DNA from: Solea solea
Lineage: Eukaryota; Chordata; Actinopteri; Pleuronectiformes; Soleidae
DNA: 64,000 nucleotides
Direction of reading: 5' to 3'
Assembly (NCBI RefSeq): GCF_958295425.1
Contig: NC_081137.1
Coordinates: 10,827,738-10,891,737, forward strand
Shown: piece by piece, positions 48,440 to 59,280 of the stretch
Layout: the number at the start of each line of letters is the position of its first letter
Numbering within the stretch: position 1 is the first letter of the stretch
The notes under the pieces: model-generated
What the model saw: the letters and a program-made list of their open reading frames with translations, nothing else
Told to the model about the DNA's origin: nothing
Databases searched by the model: none
Translations under genes and position numbers: made by a program

Positions 48440-49024
48440 GCTACCGTTTCCTTTTTGCATTAATCATCTACATTTATGCCAGAGAACAAGTCACAACTGT
48501 ATACTTGTTTTGTTTTCCCCCCAAAGCTCCAATCAATTTTAATACAAGCCCAAAGCACACTTCATGTCCAATTTCACACATTCCAATAAAGCCTGGTTTA
48601 TGTGTTGTTTATGTCAAAGCTAAAATGTGTTGTCACTTGAGGTTAAAATTTAAATTCAGCAATCAAACTGATCACGCAAGAACTATGAATGAAACAAGTC
48701 ACATCAAAGATGGCTGGGTTGTTGTTTTCTTTTGCATTTCTTTAATTTCTGCAGAGAATCAGATGCACTTTTTAAATACAAGTTCAAGTCTGTAATTTAC
48801 AACATTAGCATGAAGCAGAAGGTGTAAAGAGTTGTATTGCCACTAAATGCTTTAAAAAAAAACAGAGTCTGTGTATATGTATGCATGTTGTGAAGGAGGA
48901 CATGAGGACAGTTGGTGTACCAGAACAGGACACAAGGGAGAGGACAAGATGGAGGTAGATTATGGCTGTGGTGACTCATGAAGGGAGAAGCCAAAATAAT
49001 AATAACAAGAAAAGTATGTGACAC

Positions 49025-49100
49025 TGTATTTGTGCTGAAGCCTGCTTTGCCCATGCAGGTCTTCCTTGAAAAGAAGGCCTGCTTAAATAAAGGTTAAACA
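49025..49100 (+). mobile_element. Non-LTR retrotransposon 3' tail fragment
   Basis: CAGGTCTTCCTTGAAAAGAA followed by GCCTGCTTAAATAAAGGTTAAA has the stem-like, TAAATAAAGGTT-ending form of L2/Rex-like LINE tails in fish. Only the tail is present. Confidence 0.5.
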
Positions 49101-51212
49101 AAAGAAAGTGTTTTAAAGATGGTCAGAGAGGTATTTTTCTGCTTCTTGTTAAATGTAAGTGCATGCAAAATGTCAGCTGTGGCAGCAGATTACCTGAGCC
49201 TCAGAACAAATTTCCTGCACTAACAAAAGAAGATCTCTTTTTTTCTCCCTGACTCTGTTTCTTCCCCTCATCTGCTTCCTCTCAGACAAAGTATGAGCAA
49301 AATATGCAGACGCTTCCTTGGCCAGAGGTGAAACACAAGAAAAAACAGTGCACAGCTGCTGTGGTGGACTAGGACACACTCACTCATCTTTCCAGTGTCC
49401 TCCGACAGGTGTCATCACTCTCACAGCCACACTCCGTGACTGAATTTCTTTTTTTTTTTTTTTTTTAACACCACAAGACCACTGTCTCATCTTAGGACTC
49501 TGTAGTGACCTTTTCCAGCTCCACCTTTATCCCTCCTGAGCCCAGCAGCAGTAAAACGCTTAAGCTCCTCCTCTCATTCAGCCCCACCTTCAGGATCTGG
49601 CTGTATACCAATGGAGCATGAGAACCAGGACAGCCTGGACATGATCGTCACTGCCCACTTACATGGAAGTCATTGAGCAGGTTAGCTTAGCCAAATACAG
49701 CTACTACAAGTTGCACTCAAAGCTGATTACCAATAAACCAATGAGGAAGCATTAACCACCCGAGCTAATTATGCCTTTAATTGTAGGAAGGGCTCTTCTC
49801 ATGCCTGGGCAAGGCTCTACTGGTCCATCACATCTAAATTTATAAAGGTGTCATCACACATACTTCCATCTGTAATCAAGTCCATGCCTCTGGGAAACAG
49901 TTTGAAGTGGTAGGTGTTTGGATAACAGGTGTTTCATTTATAGGAAAATAGGAGGGCTCTTTAGGGCCAACATGAAAATGATTCTTTCTAAATCAACAAA
50001 AATGTGCTAGACAATCCATATTTTACAAAGCACTGGAGAAGCTCGCCTTTGCCTCATACAGAGTCTCCTCACTGAAATGTTTTATAGATCCTCAAAGCTG
50101 AACAACATCAAAACCGAACATGGACATAAAATCCATGCAACTGTTGCTCTTTAGAAGTCAAACTATGAAAAGAAATGCTGCAAAAATTGTTGATTGACTG
50201 AAAAAATATTGAGACTAGAATGATGTAAATTGCCATTTAAAAGTGCAAAGGTCAAATATCATGAAAAAAAAACATGATTTTTATTTTTTGTCACACATGA
50301 TAGGAAATTGAATAGCCCAGTAGCAACACTTTACTGGCATGACGTGAAACCCAATAAATGATTGAACAAATATGTATATAGTTGCAAGCCAAAATTATTA
50401 TCATCATTATCATATGATGAATACAGACTTTGCCGATAAGTGGAAAATAGTTAAAAACATCTTCTGTGAACACAATGTTTCTGCTTGTAACGCAAACCAC
50501 AGACCAACACAGTGGCGTGAAGGAAAATGCATTAAAATGCTTAGAAATGTGTGTATTGCAAACTTAACAACACTATGGTATGGCAAAATAGCAACACCGT
50601 CGACTACGGAGGTAAAAATCAAAAATGTGTTCTCCGTAGGCTAACTGTTTTTTTTTTTTCTCCTAGACGTTTATGTCTGCACATAACCGCACAAACAGCA
50701 CACTGATTAATTTGACTCCATTGCAAGACAGAAATAGCAGCAGCCTGCAGTGAAGAGTCCTTGAATATAAAGGGAGGCCGGGCTGTGGTGATAAGATTGT
50801 CTCATCTGGCTTGCAGGGCTTTAGGTGCTGTGCGCTGCTAAGAAGAAAGAAAAAAAAATGGAAGGCAGGATGTGGCTACTATTAGGCAGGTAATGGGATC
50901 CATCTGAGGTGCATTAGAATCACTCAAACACAACCACACTGCAGTTCCATTCAAATGACTATAACAATCACTTCAAATGCAAACCGTAAGCGTGTACTGA
51001 AGGCAGATAAAAAAAGAAATAAATAAAACAAAGAGGGCCCAGACTCTGGAGCAGCTCGTCTGAAGTTGCGCCAAGCTCCAGCAATGTGCTCTTTGCTAAT
51101 GGTGACGGCTGTGAGACTGGCAGTGAGACTGATGTGCACGAGAGCTGTCAGCGTCTCTCCATAACAAATGCCACCTCTTCCCCCCCTGACAGAATGGAGA
51201 TGGGAGCGAATG

Positions 51213-51260
51213 ATGGAGGGGTGGATGGAGGGAAGGAGGGAGGGAGGGAGAGAGAGGGGG
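51213..51260 (+). repeat. (GGGA)n-rich purine tract
   Basis: This is a G/A-only stretch of GGAG/GGGA units followed by GAGAGAGGGGG. It can form quadruplex or triplex structures. Confidence 0.85.
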
Positions 51261-51380
51261 TGTGGAGGTTACAGGCAGAACCTGTGACCCAATTGTGGCC
51301 ACACCAGCTGTTTCCCCTCCACTGCCTCACAACCACCACCATCTCTGCAGACCACATCCTGCTAATTGGCCTATGCTGCG

Positions 51381-51381
<1 letters not shown>

Positions 51382-51423
<42 letters not shown>

Positions 51424-51440
51424 CAAACACACGCACACAC
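51382..51440. repeat. (CA)n microsatellite
   Basis: About 59 bases with GC and AA interruptions in the right half, the longest CA tract in the window. Confidence 0.97.
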
Positions 51441-52204
51441 TACTGCTAAAATAGCTTGAACCATGAAAGTAAGACCATTTGCTTGTATTGCATGATGCTT
51501 GAAAGTGCTTGAAATACCACCAAGACATTTTAAAAAGTGACAATGTGTCCTGACACGTTGCCGGTAGAGTACACGTTACACGTTTAATAAGAAAAGAGAA
51601 ATGATGATCTTGTGTCACACCTTTATGTGATCTCATCCCTACATGACAACGACTCTGATGCATTTAAACAAAGGACATCAGCTGCAACAAAGCAGGCGAG
51701 GTCATGGATGAGTGAGAGAAAAGCAGAGAAAGTTTGTGTTTCAGACAATCAGAAAAAAGATATTTGATTTTAAAAAAAAGTTTAGGATGTTCATCATTCA
51801 CAGACAATAAAAATCAAATGATACAATGGGACACACAGTCAATATAAATCACAACAATTACAGGGTGAGTATCACACACTCTTCCTGTGCACAGAAAATC
51901 TGTTTGACCACACTGCATGTCCTAGGTACTGGACAGGACAAGTACAAAAAAAATCAAACACCCTGTGTCTGTGCTGCAGGTCTCACAGTTCACAGTCGGT
52001 CATAAGTATTAAGCTGCTGCTAACAATTCGGCTCATTAATGACGGTCGATGTTTGATCACTGAACAAGTTCACAGTTTGACTCTGATGCTTCTCAGGCTG
52101 TAGTGACGTGCAGTCACACACTCTCACACAGTTAAAGTAAAGTCCAACAACTGACTGTTGAAGACACTTAAAACTTTATGGATGTTTGGATGGTCAACCA
52201 GGGC

Positions 52205-52206
<2 letters not shown>

Positions 52207-52239
<33 letters not shown>
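52207..52239. repeat. (GT)n microsatellite
   Basis: About 16 uninterrupted GT units. Confidence 0.97.
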
Positions 52240-52240
<1 letters not shown>

Positions 52241-52439
52241 TGATGCGGACATCCTCATACTGTTTATGCTGCTGTTTAGACGATGTAAAAACGAACCTGT
52301 GTATTTACCACTTTCACCTTGTTGTTCGATGGGTAATGATTGATTAACCAGTGACAGTTATTACATCATGTATATTTATATCTCTGCTTGAAATGTGATG
52401 TGTAATATGATTGCATCTTAACCAAGAAAAAAAGGGGGA

Positions 52440-52740
52440 AAAAAGGGGAACACTTTATTTTCATAGTCCATTGTTGACATTGTTGAACGGGTATTCAGAA
52501 TCATGTCAACCGACATTATGCCCGTTGACTATGAATAGTATTTTTGTGTTCATCATTTAACTAGTTCTCTGTCAGCAACTTATTGGTTGACTATGTACTT
52601 CTGATCAGTTGGTCACTTGAAAGTTAACAGGATCACGTCAACATATGATCACACGTATAATCTTATTGAATTATATGTTGACAATACGTTTATTGTCAAG
52701 TAAACATCAAATCATTGACAGTTAACTACCCTATAGACTA
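52440..52740. mobile_element. Possible MITE with repeated GTTGAC/GTCAAC words
   Basis: It opens GGGAACACTTTATTTTCATA, like the ACACTTTATTTT terminus of several fish DNA elements. Within about 250 bases the hexamer GTTGAC or its complement GTCAAC occurs in both orientations at least six times. The right terminus is not clear. Confidence 0.3.
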
Positions 52741-54929
52741 TTAGCAGGGACAAAAATGATAACCAAAGGAAATCATTTCCCAGAATTGTGCAGCTCTATT
52801 GCTGGCTAATGTCGCCTTTGACAAGCACAGAGGCAGACAGACAAACTGATGACTGCAACCAGGATTCTATGCAGAGGAAACTCAATTAGCTGGTTTTCCC
52901 TTCTGTGTATACAGTAAGTCCTCTGAGTGGTGTGTATGTGGCGATAATGGTAGGATGCAGTGACAGGCAGGTTATTTAATAAATCCTGGAATGTACAAGG
53001 CAGGAATTGAAGGACGCACTGAAACACACCTCTTTTTGCTCGGTGTCTTGTCACAGCCACAGTCCACACATATCTACTCTGATCCCCCTCCCCGCCCCCC
53101 CCGCCCCTTTCTGCACTACACACTCAAACCTCTACACACACACATACCTAATCATGCACCCACATAAATACACTTAATCGCTGACACACTCACGCATGGC
53201 AAGAGCAGTATGGCAGACACATCCAAGCATGCACAAGTAGGCTCTAAAAGCAGCACACACAGAAACATGCACACAATCTCGCTCAATCAGTCTGATTTGT
53301 TGGTTTCCTCCTAAGCATTTGAGGATTCCTTGAGGAGGGAAAAAACTTTGTATAATCAAGTCAATTATGTCATTCAATCAAGTCGAAAATCATTTCAAGC
53401 CCTTTCTCGGATCAATTGATTGCAAAGTCGTGCTGAATATTTGCTCGCCGCGTTGTATTGTGCAAATAAGGCATCTTTACATGGAGCGGCAGCGCGGGCC
53501 ATTGTGAGGTCTTCATAGCCACTTCCATAAAAAAAAAAAGACCAAAACAAAGTCCTTCACCTTCCACACTTTCAGCCACAAAAAACACACACACAAAAAT
53601 CACACTGGCTTTTATAGGCGAAAGGTGGTTGCCTATTGTCAGTTTATATTCATTTGTAACAGCTCTTTTGTCTCCTCCAGGACACGGTGCATTATGTGCC
53701 CATGAAAAATCCATCCTCAGTGAAATTGTTTAAACTCAAGGTCAAGTGATGATGTTAGAGGAGCTGTATCAGCTGAAGGTGACCTTGACTGATGTGGAAT
53801 ATGACATGAGGGAAATGGATCTCCACTCAGCGTAGGGAAATTATCTGTGAAATGATGCCACTGTATCAAAGCCTGTTTGTGTGGGTGCGCACACACCCAT
53901 GTGTTTGTGTGTGTGTGTGTTTGTGTACGATGCCTGTCCTTGCATAAGAGGTTGTGTGCATGTATGCCTCTTTCAGTTGGGGGAACTGGTCATGAGAACA
54001 GTGTGTACGTGGGGGGAAAAAGGCTGAATTTAAATTAAGTGGGTGTGTCTTCCTTGCACAACACAGTGGAATAACGCTGTCACAATATCCACATTTCAAC
54101 TTGGATTCCAACACCAAGTAATATGTGATTTTAATATTGTGCCAACACAGATATGGAAAAACATTGCTTGTAATGTGTTTTATTTTTTTACTGAGGGCTT
54201 TGGTCATGGCAGCTGGTTGTCATTGCTCGTTTGTGCTCTTGTGTTGTTGTTGTTGAATATGCATTAAGGGCTGTGTGAAGCTGTTGCCATTTTTTTTCAG
54301 CTGTTTTTGTGTCAGATTCCAAATGTATTTGTATACCTGTTGGGACAAAAACCTAAAATGCAGGGAGAGTTTAGGTTGTTTTTTTGTATGGTGTACTGAC
54401 ACATCCCTGCTCTGGGAACCAGAAGAGACATGGGCTACTCATTTTAGCCACTTAACAAATTAGGCTCACCTAACAAGATCTGTTATATTTTATGAACATG
54501 TTTGCTGGTTTATCTCACCATTAGACAACCTTTCCTTCCATGTGTTTAGCCTACTCTTCTATACCAAAGTCCATAGAGAATATCCAACCTGTCCTCCTAC
54601 TGAAACATAACTATAGGTCATTTTGGCCAAACCCATCACTACGTTTTAAGCGCACTTTAAGCGTATTTTTCAACTCAACTATACACAGGTGTTAGTGAGA
54701 TTAGGGTTAGGGCAAAAAAGACAGGGTTATTTGGTAAAAATAAAAAAAATATTTTTTTAACCTCTGCGGAGCTACTGGATGACGACACATCCAAGGTACC
54801 AGCTTGCTGTCATATATGTACTACTGCTACTACTACTGCTCATGTACTACTGCGCTGGTTTTGAACCCGTAAATATAGGTCTTAATTTCTGCATACAACC
54901 TACATTGTCGTGTTTTATGAGAGGACAGT
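52741..54929. other. Intronic sequence, mostly unique
   Basis: It has a C-rich tract near 53086-53107 and CA/GT-rich patches near 53130 and 53900. A GGGTTAGGG doublet occurs near 54707. No gene is recognised. Confidence 0.45.
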
Positions 54930-55441
54930 CTTAGAAAATCAGCGTTTTTAAATTGCAGGAGCTGCCAGTACACCACTGCCTTGGTTGGTAAGTTTGTGTG
55001 ATGATTCAGACACAAAATAACACACTATGACTGACCTGTGGAGGCAGCAGTGGATCAACAACTCTTGTGTGGTGTGATATAAAATCACTGATTTTCTCTA
55101 TGGAGCGTCTTACAAAGCAATACAAACTTCCGATATCAGCCAGAAAAGGCTGTCTTAATAGTGAGCGTGTATTTTAAACAGGACAGATGCATGAAAGGTA
55201 GAGAGAGAAGGGGAGTGGACATCCAGCCAAGGATCCTTGGCTGGATGTCCACTCCCCCCCACAACCAAATAAAATCAGTTTTTGCTCGTGTCACCTCTGG
55301 CAACCATCTTTTAAGAGAAAGTAAGTGTCGCTGTCTTCTGGCACAGGAGGCACACAGGGGGTGAGCTTAATGCAGTCAGTGCTAATTGTGTGTCAGTGGC
55401 TCATACAACCACACTCTGAAACACCTGAACTGTCCCTTTAA
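54930..55441 (+). mobile_element. TTAA-type MITE (copy C) carrying a large palindrome
   Basis: The left half shares GGAGCTGCCAGT, TTGGTTGGTAAGTTTGTG, GGCAGCAGTGGATCAACAAC and CAGAAAAGGCTGT with copies A, B and D. The right end, CTGAACTGTCCC then TTTAA at 55437-55441, mirrors the AGGGAT/TTAA end of copy D. The left terminus is not resolved. It lies about 300 bp downstream of the msi2 exon. Confidence 0.6.
55210..55257. repeat. Perfect 48-bp palindrome
   Basis: All 24 base pairs match around a GGATCC centre (55231-55236), with no spacer and no mismatch. The arms read GGGGAGTGGACATCCAGCC outward to centre. It sits inside MITE copy C, but I do not see it in copies A, B or D. In msi2 pre-mRNA it would form a very stable hairpin about 480 nt after the exon. 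Confidence 0.97.
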
Positions 55442-55730
55442 TGCTTAAATTAGTGTTGGCTACTGCTGGAGTGGTGACCATGTGGTGTGAACCGCAGTGT
55501 ATCTGTCAGAGTGACAGCAGGGGCTGTGCACCAGTTGTGCAGCTGAGGCATTAATTAATCAAAATATATTTGTTGTGTGTGTCTGTGTGTGTGTGGTTTA
55601 TCTCAATGATTATGATACAATGAAATCTGATTTGTTGAAATACTCTAACATCCAATATGCAATGGTTATTGAGACAGCACAATAAAAAGAAGCAGCAATA
55701 CAAAAAAAAGAATAAAATAAAATAAAACAG

Positions 55731-55736
55731 CCTTAC
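55731..55736 (-). promoter_or_regulatory. msi2: 5' splice site of the msi2 exon
   Basis: The six bases after the last exon codon (AAG) read GTAAGG on the minus strand, a canonical donor. If it were skipped, the reading frame would run on through a very hydrophobic, phenylalanine-rich intronic translation to a stop near 55551. Confidence 0.85.
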
Positions 55737-55829
55737 CTTCCCAAACTGTTCAAAATACTGCTTCACATCTTCCACTACTGTATTGGCCGACAAGCCGCCC
55801 ACAAATATTTTCTTTGTTCTCGTGACCAT
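55737..55829 (-). CDS. msi2: Musashi-2 internal exon (start of RRM2)
   Basis: This 93-nt exon (31 codons, phase 0 at both ends) begins [13 protein letters not shown] and ends EQFGK. Residues 8-13 (IFVGGL) form the RNP2 strand of an RNA-recognition motif. Residues 16-31 form the first helix, and the first residues are the RRM1-RRM2 linker. Musashi proteins are cytoplasmic RNA-binding translational regulators that recognise UAG-containing sites in mRNA 3' UTRs; this exon supplies half of the second RNA-binding surface. The SANTVVED stretch matches MSI2 as I remember it, whereas MSI1 has SVNTTVED. The acceptor is a TTTTGTTTTACAG tract and the donor is AAG|GTAAGG. The RNP1 strand (GFGFVTFE) must lie in a later exon outside the window. 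The fish a/b paralogue cannot be assigned from one exon. It is intact, with no stop or frameshift. Confidence 0.95.
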
Positions 55830-55860
55830 CTGTAAAACAAAAGGGCAAGAAGAAGAAGAC
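55830..55860 (-). promoter_or_regulatory. msi2: 3' splice site and polypyrimidine tract of the msi2 exon
   Basis: Read on the minus strand, a CTTCTTCTTCTTGCC-type pyrimidine run leads into TTTTGTTTTACAG immediately before the exon's first codon. This is a strong vertebrate acceptor and fixes the exon start. The CTT triplet run (GAA on the plus strand) is also a small microsatellite inside the tract. Confidence 0.85.
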
Positions 55861-56703
55861 GGTTAGTGATAAAAGGCTTCAAATGCCGTGTACGGCACCT
55901 TTAATGAGGCTTTAAAGACAGAGTGTGCAGAACCTGTGCTGAGGAAGACAGAGGAGTGAGGACACACATTTGCTGAACAGGTTCACACAATGAAGAATCA
56001 AAAAAACCTTTAATATTTCAGTGTCAGGAACAAGCACAGCTTTGTGTCTTTATCCTCCTATCTGCTTTGTGAGTTTCTTTCACATCAAAACAGAATGTTG
56101 GAGACTTGAATTTCACACTTAAAAGTGTCTTTAAATCTTTATGAATAATACAATGAAAATGAAAGTACAAGGACTTTCAGGGAATAGTTAATGAGCAATG
56201 TGAGATGGAATCAGAGTGCATTAAAGCCTCATTTAGTTTCAAACAACAAAAATAGTAAGGATTATTACCCACAGTATCACAAAGGGCAGGAACATTTGCT
56301 GCAAAGAGTACATGCTAAATTTAGAAGGGCAATTTCTCAGGGTTCCACAGTGACAATCCAACACCAGCGTGACTGTCACGTCTTATTTGCATCCTGATTG
56401 CAGCACATCTCCTCCTCAAGTCAAACCAAAACATTTTATATTAAACAGCCCTGAATGAATGTGTATTATTGGAAGGTGTAAAACAGTACATGTGAGGAAA
56501 TCATGTCTATTAATTATCTGTTAAGGCCTGATCCATGCAGTGAGAGGCTGTTCAAACACTGTCGGAGGGAGGACTTTCACCTCACCTCACCCTTGGTCTC
56601 AGGTGACCTCTTGTAAACATACAGAAGATGACGAAATACAGTAAATGATTCAGCATGTTAGATACAGAGAGAGCTACCTTAAATTAAATGTAAGAATAAT
56701 GTT
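55830..56703. other. Intronic sequence just upstream of the msi2 exon
   Basis: No repeat or further exon is recognised beyond the acceptor region. Confidence 0.5.
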
Positions 56704-56920
56704 TAGGGCTGCAACTAAATATTTTAATTCTTACTAATCTGTCTTGTTTATTTGAATAATAGATTGGCTGTTTGGTCCACAAGATGGTCACCAACAAAAA
56801 TATATCCATAATGTGTTGATAAATCTCAAAAACTTTTAATATCTATGATTTTTTTTTTTTTTTTTATATAATAGTTGGTGATTATATAAGTAATCAATAA
56901 ATCAGTAGTTGATTAAGTGA
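56704..56920. mobile_element. GGGCTGCAACTAA-type MITE (hAT-like), decayed
   Basis: It starts TAGGGCTGCAACTAAAT and continues ATAGATTGGCTGTTTGGTCC, matching an abundant teleost MITE with GATTAATCGATT-like ends as I remember it. A T17-18 tract occurs inside. The right end (AATCAATAAATCAGTAGTTG) is degraded. Confidence 0.55.
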
Positions 56921-57002
56921 GCAATTGGTGTAGAGCTAATAGCATTAGTGTAATGATATCCATGGCTGGTTCTAACAATTATTTTAAACCTCAAAATAAT
57001 AG

Positions 57003-57257
57003 TAAATGGTCTGTATTTATATAACGCTTTTCTAGTCTTGATGACACTCAACGCTGCTTTACACCACAATTTTGCCATTCACCCATTCACTCACACTTTC
57101 ATACAGTGCATATACCTGTATGTGCAGTGCATTTCCTACCACTTATCTTTCATACCCATTCACAGCCGTAGGGAGCAACATGGGGTCAAGTGTCATGCCC
57201 AAGGACACATCGGCATGTAGACTAGCAGAGCCCAGAATCAAACCCACAACCGTCCAG
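57003..57257 (-). mobile_element. SINE (AGACCATTTA-tail family), 5'-truncated
   Basis: The tail TAAATGGTCTGTATTTATAT (plus strand) and the body GTCATGCCCAAGGACAC match the SINE at 24375. The copy ends within box B (AACCCACAACC), so box A is missing. Confidence 0.75.
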
Positions 57258-58369
57258 CTTATTAATGTGAATGTGTTCTGGCTCCTCTATGACAGCTTTG
57301 TTTAGTTATGGGAAAACAATATGACTAATGACATGGAAGACTGAACAAAAGCAAACCTGTGCAATGCTGCTATAGTATACCTAATGATGGAACAAGCGTT
57401 CTTGGCTGCTGGAGAAAGACCAGTTGTCTTTTTTCTCTGTCTAGGTTATTGTGAAAAAAAACACTTGCACCATAATCTTTACCTGTCTCTTACAAATGAC
57501 CAAATCCCTGCTACAGCTTGAGGATTTACCGATATGCAGCACATAATGACTCCAGACGCACAGCTCTGTGCTGTGATGGTAAACAAGAAAACATCAGCGG
57601 AGGAAGTCAAAGCTCTGATCTCTTTTAGATCACAAAATTAAACAAAAGGAAACTAGGGATACAGGAGGAAATAATCCACAGCAATTGAGTGTCGAAAGAG
57701 TGTAGCTTAATCAAAATGCTGACCAAAACACTTTCTATCTCTGTATAACACTGAGGAAACAAAGAAGCAACATTCAGCTCGAGCCGAAGAAACCATCTGT
57801 CAAGTGCTTTCCAGGTGCATGCAGTCTCACAGGCTCATAGCCCGCACATATGCATGCAGCCTCCCACACATGGGCCCTCTCTTTCTTGTTACACTATTTT
57901 TTTTTTCCCTTGCTTCTGTGATTTTCATGTCTTTTATATTGTTTTGTCACGAAATGAAATCAAGCCAGTGTTAAAAACATTCATGGAGAAAATAGACGGA
58001 CTGATCCCAATGTGCTTTCATGACGAATAAAGTATATTTTCAAAGGTCCCCCTCATAATTAGTAGAAAAGAAGACGAGTGTTCTGTGCGCAGCATGAACT
58101 TGGTGATGGTAACGACACATGTAAGAGTTCTGATCATACATCGCAGAATTACATTAACAAAGAGCAAGGATTTCAAAGGGAGCAACAGCTTCACTTAGTC
58201 ATTTAGCATTGGTTTGCGTAATTGAAAACAAATCTAGGTGAAAGCATTGTTAACTAAACAAAAATTACTCCAATTTGACACCATACATGTATCTAAACAG
58301 GATATTTTAACAAGGTCAAAAGGGAACTTGGGGGCACTATGTTTATATTTCATACATATGGAGTATGGA
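57258..58369. other. Intronic sequence, unique
   Basis: No repeats or genes are recognised. Confidence 0.45.
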
Positions 58370-58725
58370 TGGGCATGAGTATTTGATTATTTGAGTGTTT
58401 GATTATTCATTTGAATACAAAAGTCAATCAGTGACTGTGACTATTATTATATAAATTATTATTAAAAAAGATACAAAACATGTTTTATCAAAGATTGCAT
58501 AATTAAAACTATCTGTGCTTTTATTATCATACTATTCATAGTAACTACCCGATTTGTGCTGCATCTATTATCACAAGGTGGCAGCGACGTCATGTGTGTT
58601 TGCAGAAGTGATTGAACAGAACAAATTGAACAGATTTCTTGAATGCATCTCATTAGCTGTTCATTAGTTCAACAAAGGATGTAGACCCTGCATTGTTTTC
58701 ACTAGCTCTCATGTGCTGGATTGTT
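58370..58725 (-). mobile_element. MITE, inverted partner of 44996-45432
   Basis: Read on the minus strand it gives AGCTAGTGAAAACAATGCAG, GATGCATTCAAG, CTTCTGCAAACACA and GCTGCCACCTTGTG, in the same order as the copy at 45.0 kb, and ends CAAATACTCATGCCCATCC. The two copies are in opposite orientation on either side of the msi2 exon. Confidence 0.55.
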
Positions 58726-59280
58726 GTATTTATTACATATTTACTACTAGTACTTGTTTTTTTTTAATGGGTAATTAAGGCAGTAATTAGAAATAATAAG
58801 GAAACAATAATGTATCAATTCAAAATGAGTCAATAAATATATAGATCAGTCATATACATATGTATACATATATATATACATATATATATATATTTATATG
58901 ACTCTTTTCATATTCCACATAAATACGAAAGCATCAAAAGAACCTTAGTAATTACATGCAGAGCCAAGTGCATGTTAATGTCATCTGCAGTTTTATCATG
59001 GTAAGTAATGATCAGCTAATGAAGCACAGCAGTAAGACTGTTATCTGAGCCTGACACACTGAGTGGTCAGTGAAATAAAGTCAGTTTTTGTTTTCCTTCC
59101 TCAGGTGTCACCTTCAGGCAGAAAATCACTGCTACCCTCCTGTTGTTAGAGATCTAAGAATAGCAAAGTCTCACCCATCCAACTATTTAATTTCCTGCTG
59201 TGTAATGAGCATCACAGGTTCACAAGGAAAGCCTATGGCAATGAGTATTATTTTACCCACTTCACAATGGATATGCAAAA
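58726..59280. other. AT-rich intronic sequence
   Basis: It holds a (TA)n-rich tract and otherwise nothing recognised. Confidence 0.45.
58851..58898. repeat. (TA)n-rich tract
   Basis: ATATACATATGTATACATATA-type alternation, interrupted by C and G. Confidence 0.9.

Larger units (their letters stand above)
45433..49024. other. Intronic sequence with microsatellites
   Basis: It holds the tetranucleotide, GT and poly-T tracts listed separately and a C10-12 run near 47380. Long open frames at 48304-48795 depend on the T20 tract and are not protein-like. No gene is visible. Confidence 0.45.
49101..52439. other. Intronic sequence with microsatellites
   Basis: It contains T18 at 49449-49466, a purine tract, and (CA)n and (GT)n runs listed separately. 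Open frames here are shadows of the dinucleotide tracts. The short stretch around 50740-50880 is GC-richer and repeat-free. No exon is evident. Confidence 0.45.
1..55736 (-). other. msi2: msi2 intron downstream of the RRM2-start exon (partial, at least 55.7 kb)
   Basis: No other Musashi-like exon could be found here on the minus strand, including the expected continuation of RRM2 or the alanine-rich C-terminus. The stretch is AT-rich and repeat-studded, and every open frame is short. Very long introns in the middle of the gene are a known feature of vertebrate MSI2. The next exon is inferred to lie beyond position 1. Confidence 0.75.

Noticed and set aside
48304..48795. 163-codon open frame on the plus strand
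   Set aside because: Its translation contains a phenylalanine run created by the T20 tract and lacks any domain or coding-like composition.
51148..51663. 171-codon open frame on the minus strand
   Set aside because: Length comes from the (CA)n tract, read as alternating Val-Cys, and a purine tract; no protein family is recognisable.
1..55736. Additional msi2 exons (rest of RRM2, C-terminus)
   Set aside because: No sequence encoding DAMLMFDK, GFGFVTFE or the alanine-rich C-terminal region was found on the minus strand by eye; a profile search would be decisive.
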